Of a stretch of DNA of 38,553 nt, positions 25,981-34,674 are shown one piece after another; position 1 is the first letter of the stretch, and every line of letters begins with the position of its first letter. The DNA lies in contig JACQFH010000319.1 in the NCBI GenBank assembly GCA_016200145.1, forward strand, positions 1 to 38,553. Reading direction: 5' to 3'. Below the pieces are notes generated by a model. That model had not been told where the DNA came from, searched no databases, and saw nothing but the letters and a program-made list of their open reading frames with translations. The stretch is from Planctomycetia bacterium. Lineage in GTDB: Bacteria; Planctomycetota; Planctomycetia; Planctomycetales; Planctomycetaceae. The position numbers were made by a program, and so were the translations under genes.

Positions 25981-27471
25981 ATGAAAGTGCTCCTGGTTCA
26001 CCCGGGCAGTCTCATGTATTCCGAGCTCTATCTGCGGCTCGAGCCGCTGGGGCTCGAGCTGGTGGCCCAGGGCTGCCGGCAGGCCGGCCACGACGTGCGG
26101 ATCATCGACCTGCAAGTGTTCCGGCCCGCCGATTATTTTCGCGCGGTCGACGAATGGCGTCCCGACGCGATCGGCTATTCCCTGAATTACCTGGCCAACA
26201 TTCCACAGGTGGTCGACCTGGCCCGCGAGACGAGGCAGAAGCTGCCCCGCGCGCTGATCTTTGCCGGCGGGCACAGCGCCAGCTTTGTGGCCCGCGAGAT
26301 CCTCGAGCACGCCGGGGGCGCGATTGACTGCATCGTCCGCGGCGAAGGCGAAGAAGTCGTCCCGCGCCTGCTGGAAGCGTCGCAGGACTCGCGCGCGCCT
26401 CTCGAAACGCTGCCCGGCGTCGTGACCCTTGAGGGCGAAGGCCCGCCTCCGCAGCTCATCAAAAGCCTCGACGACGTCCTCCCCGCACGCGACCTGATCG
26501 CCCGCCGCAAAAAATACTTCATCGGCTCGCTCGACCCGTGCGCATCGATCGAATTCTCGCGCGGCTGCCCCTGGGACTGCGTGTTCTGCAGCGCCTGGAC
26601 GTTCTATGGCCGCAGCTACCGCAAAGTCAGTCCCGAGCGGGCTGCCGACGATATGGCACGTATTCGTGAGCCGGGCGTGTTCATCGTCGACGACGTGGCG
26701 TTCATCCATCCCGAGCATGGCCACGCGATCGCCCACGAAATCGAACGCCGCCGGATCCGCAAGCAGTATTACCTCGAGACCCGCGGCGACGTGCTGCTGC
26801 GCAACAAAGACGTCTTCATCCGCTGGCGGAAGCTGGGCCTGGAGTACATGTTTCTGGGGCTGGAGGCGGTCGACGACGAGGGGCTCAAGAAGTTCCGCAA
26901 GCGGGTCTCGCTGGGAACGAATTTCGAGGCGCTCGAGTTCGCACGCTCGCTGGGGATCGTCGTCGCGGTGAACATCATCGCCGATCCGTCGTGGGACGAG
27001 CAGCGCTTCGCCGTCGTGCGCGACTGGGCCCTGTCGATCCCCGAGATCGTGCACATCACGGTGAACACCCCCTACCCCGGCACCGAAACCTGGATGACCG
27101 AGTCTCGCAATTTCACGACGCGCGACTACCGGTTGTTCGACGTGCAGCACGCCGTGTTGCCGACGACGCTGCCCCTGGCGAAGTTCTACGAAGAGCTGGT
27201 GAAGACACAGCAGATTCTGAACCGCAAGCACCTGGGGTTTGCGGCGCTGCGCGACACGTTCTGGCTGTCGGCGAAGCTCCTGGCGCAGGGGCAGACGAAT
27301 TTCGTGCGGATGCTGTGGAAGTTCAACTCGGTCTACAGCCCCGGCCGCCAGTTGGGCGATCACCACCAGCCCGTCAAATACGAAATCGGCCTCCCCCGTC
27401 ACACCCCCGAACCCCTCGCCAAAACCTCCCTCTACGTCCACCACCCGCAACCCCTGGTCGCCGCCAAGTAG
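25981..27471 (+). CDS. hpnR: Hopanoid C-3 methylase HpnR (B12-binding radical SAM)
   Basis: The 496-residue protein matches HpnR, the radical SAM enzyme that methylates hopanoids at C-3 of ring A to give 3-methylhopanoids in membranes. The N-terminal half (about 1-165) is a cobalamin-binding-type Rossmann domain starting MKVLLVHPGSLMY. The radical SAM core (about 185-400) carries the 4Fe-4S motif CPWDCVFC (C196, C200, C203) in a context, EFSRGCPWDCVFCSAWTFYG, that I recognise from HpnR. Other HpnR-like segments are FIVDDVAFI, QYYLETRGDVLLRN, LEYMFLGLEA, NTPYPGTETW and LNRKHLGFAALRD. It is the last gene of the operon with the polyprenol-kinase-like protein and ABC exporter. No squalene-hopene cyclase is in the window. 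The TAG stop shares its G with a palindrome. A methylase acting on another isoprenoid is the main alternative. Confidence 0.88.
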   Translation: MKVLLVHPGSLMYSELYLRLEPLGLELVAQGCRQAGHDVRIIDLQVFRPADYFRAVDEWRPDAIGYSLNYLANIPQVVDLARETRQKLPRALIFAGGHSASFVAREILEHAGGAIDCIVRGEGEEVVPRLLEASQDSRAPLETLPGVVTLEGEGPPPQLIKSLDDVLPARDLIARRKKYFIGSLDPCASIEFSRGCPWDCVFCSAWTFYGRSYRKVSPERAADDMARIREPGVFIVDDVAFIHPEHGHAIAHEIERRRIRKQYYLETRGDVLLRNKDVFIRWRKLGLEYMFLGLEAVDDEGLKKFRKRVSLGTNFEALEFARSLGIVVAVNIIADPSWDEQRFAVVRDWALSIPEIVHITVNTPYPGTETWMTESRNFTTRDYRLFDVQHAVLPTTLPLAKFYEELVKTQQILNRKHLGFAALRDTFWLSAKLLAQGQTNFVRMLWKFNSVYSPGRQLGDHHQPVKYEIGLPRHTPEPLAKTSLYVHHPQPLVAAK

Positions 27472-27602
27472 GTCCCGCCTGCCGGGCGGGACCTTGCAAC
27501 CGGCGATACCGACCATAATCCGAGCTTCACTCACGCAATCGAATGCGGATCTGAGTGGTGCGCGTTCATTGCAGAAGTAAGTCCCGCCTGCCGGGCGGGA
27601 CC
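27471..27602. repeat. Repeat D, two hairpins after hpnR
   Basis: A GGTCCCGCC/GGCGGGACC hairpin with a short TGCC centre lies at 27471-27493, beginning on the last base of the hpnR stop codon. A second, nearly identical, lies at 27581-27601. A variant follows another TAG stop at 35364-35386. The remaining bases up to 27645 show nothing recognisable. Confidence 0.8.
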
Positions 27603-27645
27603 TCGTTTGCAATTCACGGAAGCGAATCGCAGTTGATCGCACAGA

Positions 27646-28086
27646 CTATTGTTTCCGACAGTAAAGCCTTCCGCCCAGCCAGGCACATGGCAATGTCGTC
27701 ACGGTGAGAGAGACTGGATACCACATCGGACCGAGATTCATGCTCGTCGCCGCGACGATGCCGCCAATACTGAGGACAAAGCCGATCATTGCCCCGATCC
27801 AAACGTGCAGCATCGGCGAATGGGGCGCGAGGCGCGCCGTGATGTAACTTCCCAGGACCCCAATCACGCAACGATACGACAGCGCGAGCAGGTTATCGCC
27901 GATTTCATTCATCGGCTCGCCCCACGGCGGATAGACGCCCAGGGAATGCATGAGCTGGTCAATCGCCAGCGACAAAACGACGACGACGACGAAGCCGGCG
28001 ACGATGGAACCGACGCTGCGCCAAATCGATCGTCGCGGGAGACTGGATTGGCCGTCCGTGTTCGTGGCATACGTTCCGTTTCCCAT
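27646..28086 (-). CDS. Small membrane protein of unknown function
   Basis: This 146-residue protein is not recognised. It has four hydrophobic segments (about 25-43, 62-82, 92-112 and 118-138) after a polar N terminus MGNGTYATNTDGQSSLPRRS. Short family-like features are SLAIDQLMHSLGVYPPWGEPM after the first helix and a conserved-looking YITARLAPHSPMLHVWIGAMIG. The start at 28086 is preferred because the longer frame from 28350 reads through repeat C. It stands alone, divergent from the DUF1559 gene and facing hpnR. Bacterial homologues of such four-helix proteins are usually annotated only as hypothetical. Confidence 0.7.
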   Translation of the reverse strand: MGNGTYATNTDGQSSLPRRSIWRSVGSIVAGFVVVVVLSLAIDQLMHSLGVYPPWGEPMNEIGDNLLALSYRCVIGVLGSYITARLAPHSPMLHVWIGAMIGFVLSIGGIVAATSMNLGPMWYPVSLTVTTLPCAWLGGRLYCRKQ

Positions 28087-28189
28087 TGACGCCTCGCGAT
28101 GATGAGAGTCGGGGCAGACAGCCCGCGATCGTACCCTCCGTGACGCGGCTTCTTCAACGCTCGTGCGCTTTTCCGGACCGGCGGTCGTC

Positions 28190-28325
28190 AAAGTAGAAGC
28201 GGCATCCTGCCGCGTCCGCCGTGGGCTCCAGATCCGAATTCTATCACCGCCGGCACCACGCTCGACCACGGCACAATCTGCAAGCAAAGTCCAACGCCGA
28301 TGCGGCAGGATGCCGCATCTACTTT
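28190..28325. repeat. Repeat C, copy 1
   Basis: The ends AAAGTAGAAGCGGCATCCTG... and ...GGATGCCGCATCTACTTT form a 24-bp inverted repeat with one mismatch. Internal words ATCACCGCCGGCAC and ACAATCTGCAAGC recur, slightly changed, in the copy at 31182-31314. It occupies most of the divergent gap 28087-28401, which otherwise shows only the ribosome site AGGTGA at 28393-28398. Confidence 0.8.
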
Positions 28326-28401
28326 GGCAAAATCGCCTGAACGGGAACAAATCCGCCGGTCCGCCGGATCTGTTAGAATGAAGCTCCGGAACAGGTGAGC
28401 G

Positions 28402-29169
28402 ATGACAAAGCGCCAGTCAAGACTTCTCGAGTACCTTGTGGTCGTTCTGATCATCGGTGTCGTGCTCGCGCTCCTCCGGCCCGTGGTTTCCGATCGCGAA
28501 CCATTCCACCGGGAGCACTGCCGAAGCCGGCTGACGCGTCTTGGTCTGGCACTGCAGAATTACCACGACGTATACGGCGCTTTTCCGCCCGCCTGGCTGG
28601 CCGATGCGAATGGTCAGCCGCTGCACAGTTGGCGCGTCCTCCTGTTGCCCTTTCTCGGACATCAGGACATTTACGATGCGTACCGCTTCGACGAACCGTG
28701 GAACGGTCCGAACAATGCTGAGCTTCAGGAAAAAGTCGCGAGAGAACTTGGCGACGTGTTGTCGTGCTCAAGTGACTGGAAAAATATGAAGCAGGCAGCG
28801 AGTTATCTCGCCGTCGTCGGACCGCACGCGGCCTGGGCCGGCGGGCAGAGCTTTAGGAAAGGCATCGATTTCTCGGACGGCCCGGCGAACACGATCCTCG
28901 TCGTCGAAGTCAACGATTCCGGGATTGCCTGGTTCGAGCCTCGTGACCTAGAAATCGACGGCATGTGCTTCGGGATCAATGACCCGTCCAACTGCGGCAT
29001 CCGAAGTCAGCATCGCCACAACACGTATTGGACGTACTCGATCAAGTCCAAATTCGCCCACGTGATTTACGCCGACGGCAGCGTCGCAGAACTTCCCGAC
29101 ACCACCCCGCCGCGCATCGTGCGAGCGTTGCTCACGCGCGACGGAGGAGAAGAGGTTCCGGGGCGCTGA
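28402..29169 (+). CDS. DUF1559 pseudopilin-like protein
   Basis: The 255-residue protein matches the planctomycete DUF1559 family, which looks like type IV pilins with a large C-terminal domain. The N-terminal helix [20 protein letters not shown] (about 6-25) sits where pilins have GFTLIELLVV, but the prepilin cleavage glycine and Phe-Thr are missing, so processing by prepilin peptidase is doubtful. Next come family segments [24 protein letters not shown] (about 40-63), [27 protein letters not shown] and, near the C terminus, [18 protein letters not shown]. The AGGTGA four bases before ATG supports the start. Its last 103 bp overlap the convergent epimerase gene. Function of these proteins is unknown; a minor surface or pseudopilus subunit is the usual guess. 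Confidence 0.85.
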   Translation: MTKRQSRLLEYLVVVLIIGVVLALLRPVVSDREPFHREHCRSRLTRLGLALQNYHDVYGAFPPAWLADANGQPLHSWRVLLLPFLGHQDIYDAYRFDEPWNGPNNAELQEKVARELGDVLSCSSDWKNMKQAASYLAVVGPHAAWAGGQSFRKGIDFSDGPANTILVVEVNDSGIAWFEPRDLEIDGMCFGINDPSNCGIRSQHRHNTYWTYSIKSKFAHVIYADGSVAELPDTTPPRIVRALLTRDGGEEVPGR

Positions 29170-30122
29170 GGTGCTGCGCGAAGCAGGTCATCCAGCGCCT
29201 CGCCAAGTTCCGGGAACTCGAACTCGAATTGCTCTTCCTGAAGCCGGGTCGACACAACGTACCGGCCGTAGAGTGCCAGTTCCGGATCGGTGCGCAGAAA
29301 CCAGCGGGCGCCGAAGCGAACCATCCACTCGGATGTCGGCAGCCCGATCGGCATTCCCACGGCGCGCCGCAGTTCGCGCATGAAGACTTTCGACGAAACG
29401 GGATTTGGAGACGAGGCGATGTAGACGCCGATCATGGCGGGTTCATCCAGGGCGCGTGCGAACAGGCGGTTCAGGTCCCGTTCATGGATCCAGCTCAATC
29501 CCTGCGTGCCCGGTCCGATCGTGCCGCCCAGCCCCAGCTTCGCCAGTTTGCCCAGCCGGGAGAGCGCACCGGCTCCGGCCCCCTGGTCGCGCCCCAAGAC
29601 AAAGCTCGTCCGCAGGATGACCGCGCGCTGTGAAGGCAGCACGCTCGCGTGAAATGCATCTTCCCAGGCACGCGCGACAAACGGAGCCAGACCGTATCCG
29701 AAGGCCGAGTCCTCCGTGCACATCACCTCTGGCGGATCGCCGTAGATATGTGCACTGCTCATCTGCACCCAGACGGGCGGCGGTGAATCGATTCCGCGAA
29801 GCGCAGCGCCGAGGGCACAGGTGGCCTCCACCCGGGAGCGCAGGATTTCATCCTGGTGGTCGGGCGTCTTGATGCAATCGACGTTACGCCCCGCCAGATT
29901 GACGACGCCCCAGGCGCCCTCCAGTTCCCGCCGCCATTCTCCCGCCGTGCGCGCGTCCCAGACGACATGCTTCCACGGGCCGCTCGGCCGCGGCGGACGG
30001 CGAGACAGCAGAGTCACGTCGTACCCGAGGGCCGCCAGGTGCCTCGCCAGCGACAATCCCAGAAACCCGCTCCCCCCGGCGATGACAACCCGCCGCGCAC
30101 CGGACCCCGAGAATTCAGCCAT
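29067..30122 (-). CDS. TIGR01777-family NAD-dependent epimerase
   Basis: The 351-residue protein belongs to the atypical SDR epimerase family TIGR01777 (YfcH-like). The cofactor loop GGSGFLG is at 16-22, followed by the family's [12 protein letters not shown] (about 78-89), the SSAHIYGD segment with the YxxxK-region equivalent, a [16 protein letters not shown] stretch and the C-terminal DUF1731-like part with [26 protein letters not shown]. The start ATG 30122 has GGGAGG eight bases upstream; a frame to 30185 adds 21 residues without support. The last 34 or so residues, after the usual family end near [12 protein letters not shown], are encoded antisense to the DUF1559 gene, which suggests loss of the original stop. 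The substrate is unknown; nucleotide sugars or isoprenoids are possible. Confidence 0.88.
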   Translation of the reverse strand: MAEFSGSGARRVVIAGGSGFLGLSLARHLAALGYDVTLLSRRPPRPSGPWKHVVWDARTAGEWRRELEGAWGVVNLAGRNVDCIKTPDHQDEILRSRVEATCALGAALRGIDSPPPVWVQMSSAHIYGDPPEVMCTEDSAFGYGLAPFVARAWEDAFHASVLPSQRAVILRTSFVLGRDQGAGAGALSRLGKLAKLGLGGTIGPGTQGLSWIHERDLNRLFARALDEPAMIGVYIASSPNPVSSKVFMRELRRAVGMPIGLPTSEWMVRFGARWFLRTDPELALYGRYVVSTRLQEEQFEFEFPELGEALDDLLRAAPQRPGTSSPPSRVSNARTMRGGVVSGSSATLPSA

Positions 30123-30352
30123 CGGACTTGCCTCCCTCTGCAGTTTCTTGAACAGACCGAGCGCTGAACCGTGAATCCGTCCCACGATTAACCGCGATCT
30201 GCCCGGCGTGTTGTTGACCGGGTTTCAATGTCCCTGCCGGCCGCGGTAAACTGGCGGAATCGAAACGGTCGTACCGCCGCCGCGACCAGGTCGTCCCCCT
30301 CGGCCCGATGCGCGGCAACGGCCATCAATGACGTTCCAACAGGTCCTAACCC

Positions 30353-30934
30353 ATGCGAAGCGGGGAGTGCGAATTCGACGAAAATTGCACGCTGACATCC
30401 TCGATTGCGCCGTCCACGGGAACGACAATCAAGCTGGCGTTCGATCGCCAGGTCCAGCACATCGATCATCCCGATTCACCGGGAAGGTTCTGGGACCTCA
30501 CACGGGGCGACTTTTGGCTCGTCGTTCCCCAGTACTTGACCGATTCGCATCAGGATCCAGTCGGCCGCATTCATGTCTGCGATGGATTCCATCTCGGCGA
30601 GATGTACGAGTTCGAAGCCAGGCTGGGCGCAATTCTTCGCGGCGACGGCTGGGACGCAAAGCTCGACGGTTATCAGTGGATTGTGTCGCTGGCAATCACG
30701 CCCGCACCTAAGCCGCCGAATTTCGTTCTGAATATCGTCATTTCCACACCGCCGCACGATTCGCCCACATGGGAATTGAACGTGCAGAAGAATCTGTTCG
30801 AGCGAAGTATCGCGCCCCCTTTCCAGGCGCGGTGCGCGGCGATTTTCACACCAACTGAACTGTCAGTGCTCCGCGAATACGTCGCGATCTATTTGAAGAC
30901 TGTCGACAGTTCCGAGGCTGCGAAGAAGCGGTAA
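30353..30934 (+). CDS. Hypothetical protein
   Basis: I do not recognise this 193-residue protein. It is soluble, with no signal peptide or membrane helix. It has an aromatic-rich middle (PGRFWDLTRGDFWLVVPQYL, about 43-62), a histidine-containing GRIHVCDGFHLGEMYEFEARLG segment (about 71-92) and a C-terminal helix with a lysine/arginine end. Composition and third-position bias look coding, and AGGT lies eight bases before the ATG. The 230 bp between it and the divergent epimerase gene probably hold both promoters. There is no evidence for a function. Confidence 0.6.
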   Translation: MRSGECEFDENCTLTSSIAPSTGTTIKLAFDRQVQHIDHPDSPGRFWDLTRGDFWLVVPQYLTDSHQDPVGRIHVCDGFHLGEMYEFEARLGAILRGDGWDAKLDGYQWIVSLAITPAPKPPNFVLNIVISTPPHDSPTWELNVQKNLFERSIAPPFQARCAAIFTPTELSVLREYVAIYLKTVDSSEAAKKR

Positions 30935-31436
30935 TCCTGGACGCAGCGAACGCTTCAATCTGTGAAAATCTGCGCAATCTGTGGATAGTCCCGGTCGCCG
31001 CCTCAATGTGATCCGTGGGATTGCCACGCCATCCGTGGGTTCATTCCGAAAGCACGGTGAGTCAGAAAATATCTTCACCAACCCCCCCCTTACGAAGGGG
31101 GGAGGGTGATCGTTGTCAGCGGGGCACGTGGTTGCCCCGGTTTGTCGGGCCGGCGATAGAACCGGCAGAATGCCGCCCAACGTAGATGCGGCAGGATGCC
31201 GCATCCGCAATGTGACTTTGGTCCGGACTTCATCACCACCGGCACAAGTTACATCGACCGAACAATCTGCAAGCCGAGTCCAACGCCGATGCGGCAGGAT
31301 GCCGCATCTACTTTCGGCGCCGCTGTGAATCGCCCGGATCCTGGATTAGAATGCCAAAATCGGGTCGGGCCCGTGGTCAACCAGTTTCGGCCAGCCGTCG
31401 CCCGCAAGCGCTCTTTCATTTCGCCGGGCTTTGCGG
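30935..31436. other. Intergenic region rich in repeat fragments
   Basis: No gene is seen in about 500 bp. The parts are an AATCTGTG-type word cluster (about 30957-30990) like that at 11670, ATCCGTGGG words (31010-31040), an AACCCCCCCTTACGAAGGGGGG palindrome preceded by AAATATCTTCACC (about 31063-31103) that recurs at the window's right end, a GGGGCACGTGGTTGCCCC hairpin, and repeat C copy 2. The promoter of the second LRR kinase must lie near 31320-31430. Confidence 0.65.
31182..31314. repeat. Repeat C, copy 2
   Basis: It begins GTAGATGCGGCAGGATGCCG and ends GGATGCCGCATCTACTTT. It shares the internal ATCACC..CCGGCAC, ACAATCTGCAAGC and GTCCAACGCCGATGCGG words with copy 1 (28190-28325). The terminal GATGCGGCA-GGA-TGCCGCATC is itself a hyphenated palindrome. 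Confidence 0.8.
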
Positions 31437-34202
31437 ATGGCCGTCCCTGTTCAACAGTTCGTCAAGCTGCTGGAAGACAGCGGCATCTTGTCCGGCGAGA
31501 CGCTCCGGGAATTCTTGCCTCCCCGGAGCCACCCGAAAGACGCCGACGAGCTGTTGCGGGAACTGGTCCGTTGCAACAAGTTGACCGGGTTCCAGGCCGA
31601 GCAGGTCTGGCAGGGGAAGGGGCAGGGCCTCGTTCTCGATAACTACGTCCTTCTGGAGAAGATCGGCGCCGGGGGGATGGGAATGGTGTTCAAAGCGCGG
31701 CACAAACGGATGGACCGTATCGTGGCGGTCAAGGTGCTCCCCGCGCACGTGATGAAAACCCCGGCGGTCGTGGCCCGGTTTGAGCGCGAGGTGCGCGCCG
31801 CCGCGCGCTTGAGCCATCCCAATATCGTCGCCGCGTTCGACGCGGGGAACGCGCGGGGCGTTTACTTCCTGGCGATGGAGTACGTGGCCGGGCACGACCT
31901 GGCCGTCACCGTCCGGCAGCGGGGCCCATTGCCGGTCGACCAGGCCCTGAACTACATCGTGCAGGCCGCCCGAGGTCTGCAAGCAGCCCATCAGCACGGC
32001 ATCGTCCATCGGGATATCAAGCCGGCCAACCTGCTGCTGGACCAGTCGGGGACGGTAAAAATCCTGGACATGGGGCTGGCCCGATTGAGCGCCGAAGGAG
32101 ACTCGGGCCAGCCAGCCGACCTGACCAACACGGGCAACGTCATGGGAACGGTCGATTACATGTCCCCCGAGCAGGCGCTCGACACCAAGTCCGCCGACGC
32201 GCGGGCCGACATCTACAGCCTGGGCTGCACGCTGCACTATCTGCTGACTGGCAAACCCGGGTACGACGGCGACTCGCTGGTCAAGAAGATCCTGGCGCAC
32301 CGGGAACATCCGATTCCCTCGTTGCGGGTCCAGCGCCCCGACGTCCCGGACCGGATCGGGGCGGTCTGCACCAGGAGGATGGCCAAGAACGTCGAAGACC
32401 GGTACCAGACGATCGGAGATCTGCTGGCCGATCTGGAAACAGGGGGCATGCCGTACGATCCCCAGGCCGGCGCCCGGCCGCTGCATTCGTATGTTTCGGA
32501 CGCGGGCGTCTCAAGCTTCCTCCAGGAGATCGGCGCGTCGCCGGTGGCGTCGCGCTCCTCGACTGCGTCGACGCACCAGCGCCGCACTCGGCTGTGGATC
32601 GCCGGAAGCGTGATCGGCGCCGCGGCAGTCATCGCCATCGCGTTCAGCATGCTTGGCAACAGGAACAAAGAAAGCTCGCGCACCCGCTCCGACGACCGGC
32701 AGGCCAATGCTGCGAAGCTGGGCGGCGCCGGCAACAAGCAAACCGGCGCAGCGCTCGAACGCTGGCAGACGCCCGAGTTCGAGAAGTGGATGAATTCGGT
32801 GGCCGAGCTGTCTCCTGAGAAGCAAGCGAGTGCCGTGGCGCGGAAGCTGAAGGAGCTGAATCCCGGGTTCGACGGCACGCCCAGATCCAAGTTGGAGCTG
32901 ACCGGGGTCTCCGAACTGCAATTCTACACCGACCAGGTACGGGATATCTCGCCGGTGCGGGCGCTGGCCGGGCTCAAAAAGCTGGAATGCTTCGGCAGCC
33001 GGCCCTTCGGTACACATGGCCCCGTCGGAATCCTGGCCAGTCTGAAGCCGCTCACCGGGATGCAGTTGACGTATCTGGATTGCGGGACGACGGAAGTCGC
33101 CGACTTGTCGCCGCTCACCGGGATGCCGCTCACGGAATTGCATATCCCCTATACGTTCGTTGTCAGTCTGGAACCATTGAGGGGCATGCGGTTGGCGCAC
33201 CTGAATTGTCCCTGGTCGCACGTGTCGGACTTGTCGCCGCTGCGCGGCATGTCGCTGACCGACCTGCAGTGCGGGCAGACTGAAATTGACAGCCTTGAGC
33301 CCCTGGCGGGGGCGCCACTCACCCAGTTGAACTGCGGCGTGACCCGTGTCGACGACCTGTCCCCCCTGGCAGGGATGGCGCTCGACAGCCTGTTGATTCA
33401 CGCGACATTTGTCAGAGACCTGTCGCCGCTGCGAGGCATGCCACTGGAGCGATTGTACTTCGATCAGTCGCAAGTCACTGACCTCGAGCCCCTTGCCGGA
33501 ATGCCCTTGAAAGACCTCCAATGGAAGGTCAATCCGCTCCGCGACGGGGACGTATTGCGCTCGATCACCACTCTCGAAACCATCAACGGAAAACCGGCGG
33601 CCGAGTTCTGGAAGGAGGTTGACGCGCGGCTCAAGATCTTCGACGTCTGGGCCGGGTACGTCGCGGAATTGCCAGCCGCGCGGCAAGTCGAAGCCGTCGC
33701 CAGAAAACTGCAGGAGTTGAATCCTGACTTCGACGGAAAGGTTGGGAGTGGCATCAAAGACGGCGTTGTCACTGCGGCAGGATTCGTCAGCGACACCGTG
33801 ACCGACCTTTCGCCGCTCCGGGCACTGACAGGACTCAAAGACCTCGATTGCTGCGGCAGCCTGCCCCCGAAAGGACTTTCCGATCTCTCCGGACTGAAAG
33901 GCCTGGCGCTGACTCGCCTGGACTGTCACTACACGCTGGTGTCGGATCTTTCGCCGCTGAAGGGAATGCCGCTGACCAGCCTCTCCCTGATCAACACGAA
34001 CGTATACACCCTGGCCCCCTTGAAAGGGATGCCGCTGACGGTGTTGCATGTTTCGGGGAAACTCGACTTGTCGGTCCTGGCTGACATGCCGCTGGTCACC
34101 CTGAGTTGCGACTTCAATCCACAGCGCGACACGAAAATTCTCCGGTCGATCAAGACCCTGGAAACAATCAACGGCAAACCGGCCGCCGAGTTCCTGAGGT
34201 AG
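31437..34202 (+). CDS. Ser/Thr kinase with two tandem LRR sensor modules
   Basis: This 921-residue protein is a close paralogue of the kinase at 14220-17852. Residues 1-335 align without gaps: the N-terminal [11 protein letters not shown] region, GAGGMG, K99, [10 protein letters not shown] (191-200), DMG (211-213) and [21 protein letters not shown] transmembrane helix lies at about 385-405. The outer part has two modules, starting FEKWMNSVAELSPEKQ (near 32770) and FDVWAGYVAELPAARQ (near 33640). Each has an N-terminal cap, 21-residue leucine-rich repeats and the [19 protein letters not shown] end; the protein stops right after the second end motif. ATG 31437 matches the paralogue's start context (GCGGATGGCCGTCCC); a TTG six bases earlier is less likely. 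The kinase domain is well conserved and the repeats diverged, as expected for receptors with different ligands. Confidence 0.92.
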   Translation: MAVPVQQFVKLLEDSGILSGETLREFLPPRSHPKDADELLRELVRCNKLTGFQAEQVWQGKGQGLVLDNYVLLEKIGAGGMGMVFKARHKRMDRIVAVKVLPAHVMKTPAVVARFEREVRAAARLSHPNIVAAFDAGNARGVYFLAMEYVAGHDLAVTVRQRGPLPVDQALNYIVQAARGLQAAHQHGIVHRDIKPANLLLDQSGTVKILDMGLARLSAEGDSGQPADLTNTGNVMGTVDYMSPEQALDTKSADARADIYSLGCTLHYLLTGKPGYDGDSLVKKILAHREHPIPSLRVQRPDVPDRIGAVCTRRMAKNVEDRYQTIGDLLADLETGGMPYDPQAGARPLHSYVSDAGVSSFLQEIGASPVASRSSTASTHQRRTRLWIAGSVIGAAAVIAIAFSMLGNRNKESSRTRSDDRQANAAKLGGAGNKQTGAALERWQTPEFEKWMNSVAELSPEKQASAVARKLKELNPGFDGTPRSKLELTGVSELQFYTDQVRDISPVRALAGLKKLECFGSRPFGTHGPVGILASLKPLTGMQLTYLDCGTTEVADLSPLTGMPLTELHIPYTFVVSLEPLRGMRLAHLNCPWSHVSDLSPLRGMSLTDLQCGQTEIDSLEPLAGAPLTQLNCGVTRVDDLSPLAGMALDSLLIHATFVRDLSPLRGMPLERLYFDQSQVTDLEPLAGMPLKDLQWKVNPLRDGDVLRSITTLETINGKPAAEFWKEVDARLKIFDVWAGYVAELPAARQVEAVARKLQELNPDFDGKVGSGIKDGVVTAAGFVSDTVTDLSPLRALTGLKDLDCCGSLPPKGLSDLSGLKGLALTRLDCHYTLVSDLSPLKGMPLTSLSLINTNVYTLAPLKGMPLTVLHVSGKLDLSVLADMPLVTLSCDFNPQRDTKILRSIKTLETINGKPAAEFLR

Positions 34203-34376
34203 AAGCCGCGCGATGCTGCGCCCGGGACGGATTCGCATCACTTCGGCATTCTGATCTCGACCGGCAGATCGGTCGGTATCGAGTCGAAGTCCGAATCTTG
34301 CGGAAGCTCGAACCGGTCAAAGCAATGCCCATCGTTCGCCTTCCCGCCCCAGCTCCACGGCGGGTATTATGCCGGC
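34203..34376. other. Short intergenic gap
   Basis: A small CGACCG/CGGTCG dyad at about 34258-34276 is the only structure noticed. No clear promoter is seen. Confidence 0.4.
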
Positions 34377-34667
34377 ATGGTCTACGTCATGCTCGCCCTG
34401 GCCGCCGCCTTCGCCTCGTTCTGCGTCTGGTTGACAGTTCGAACCGTGAACCGGCGGGAAAGGTGGGCAAAGCGGACGGCGGTGGCGGTCGTTGTCTGCC
34501 TACCGATGCTCTACGTGCTGAGTGTCGGACCCGTACGTCGGATGGGTGGACGCGGATATCTGACGCAATCAGAAAAGTCGAAAATCGCCTGGTTCTATTC
34601 GCCGCTGGAGCTGACGCCCAGCCCCATCTTTGACGCGATTGTCTGGTACGCACGCCTCTGGGATTGA
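34377..34667 (+). CDS. Small hypothetical membrane protein
   Basis: The 96-residue protein has two hydrophobic helices (about 2-22 and 34-52) separated by a basic loop (RTVNRRERWAKRT). A short polar tail contains a PLELTPSPIFDAIVWY segment. No family is recognised. Positive residues between the helices suggest a hairpin with the loop in the cytoplasm. It ends just before the next gene (8 bp), so the two may be cotranscribed. It could be a spurious frame, but the helical pattern and close spacing favour a real gene. Confidence 0.55.
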   Translation: MVYVMLALAAAFASFCVWLTVRTVNRRERWAKRTAVAVVVCLPMLYVLSVGPVRRMGGRGYLTQSEKSKIAWFYSPLELTPSPIFDAIVWYARLWD

Positions 34668-34674
34668 TGCCCCG

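Noticed and set aside
25114-27642. 842-codon open frame on the minus strand
   Set aside because: It is antisense to the ABC permease and hpnR, both of which match known families. High GC content makes long antisense frames common, and this one has no family features.
32511-34241. 576-codon minus-strand frame
   Set aside because: It is antisense to the LRR modules of the kinase at 31437. Its apparent repeats merely mirror the LRR repeats.
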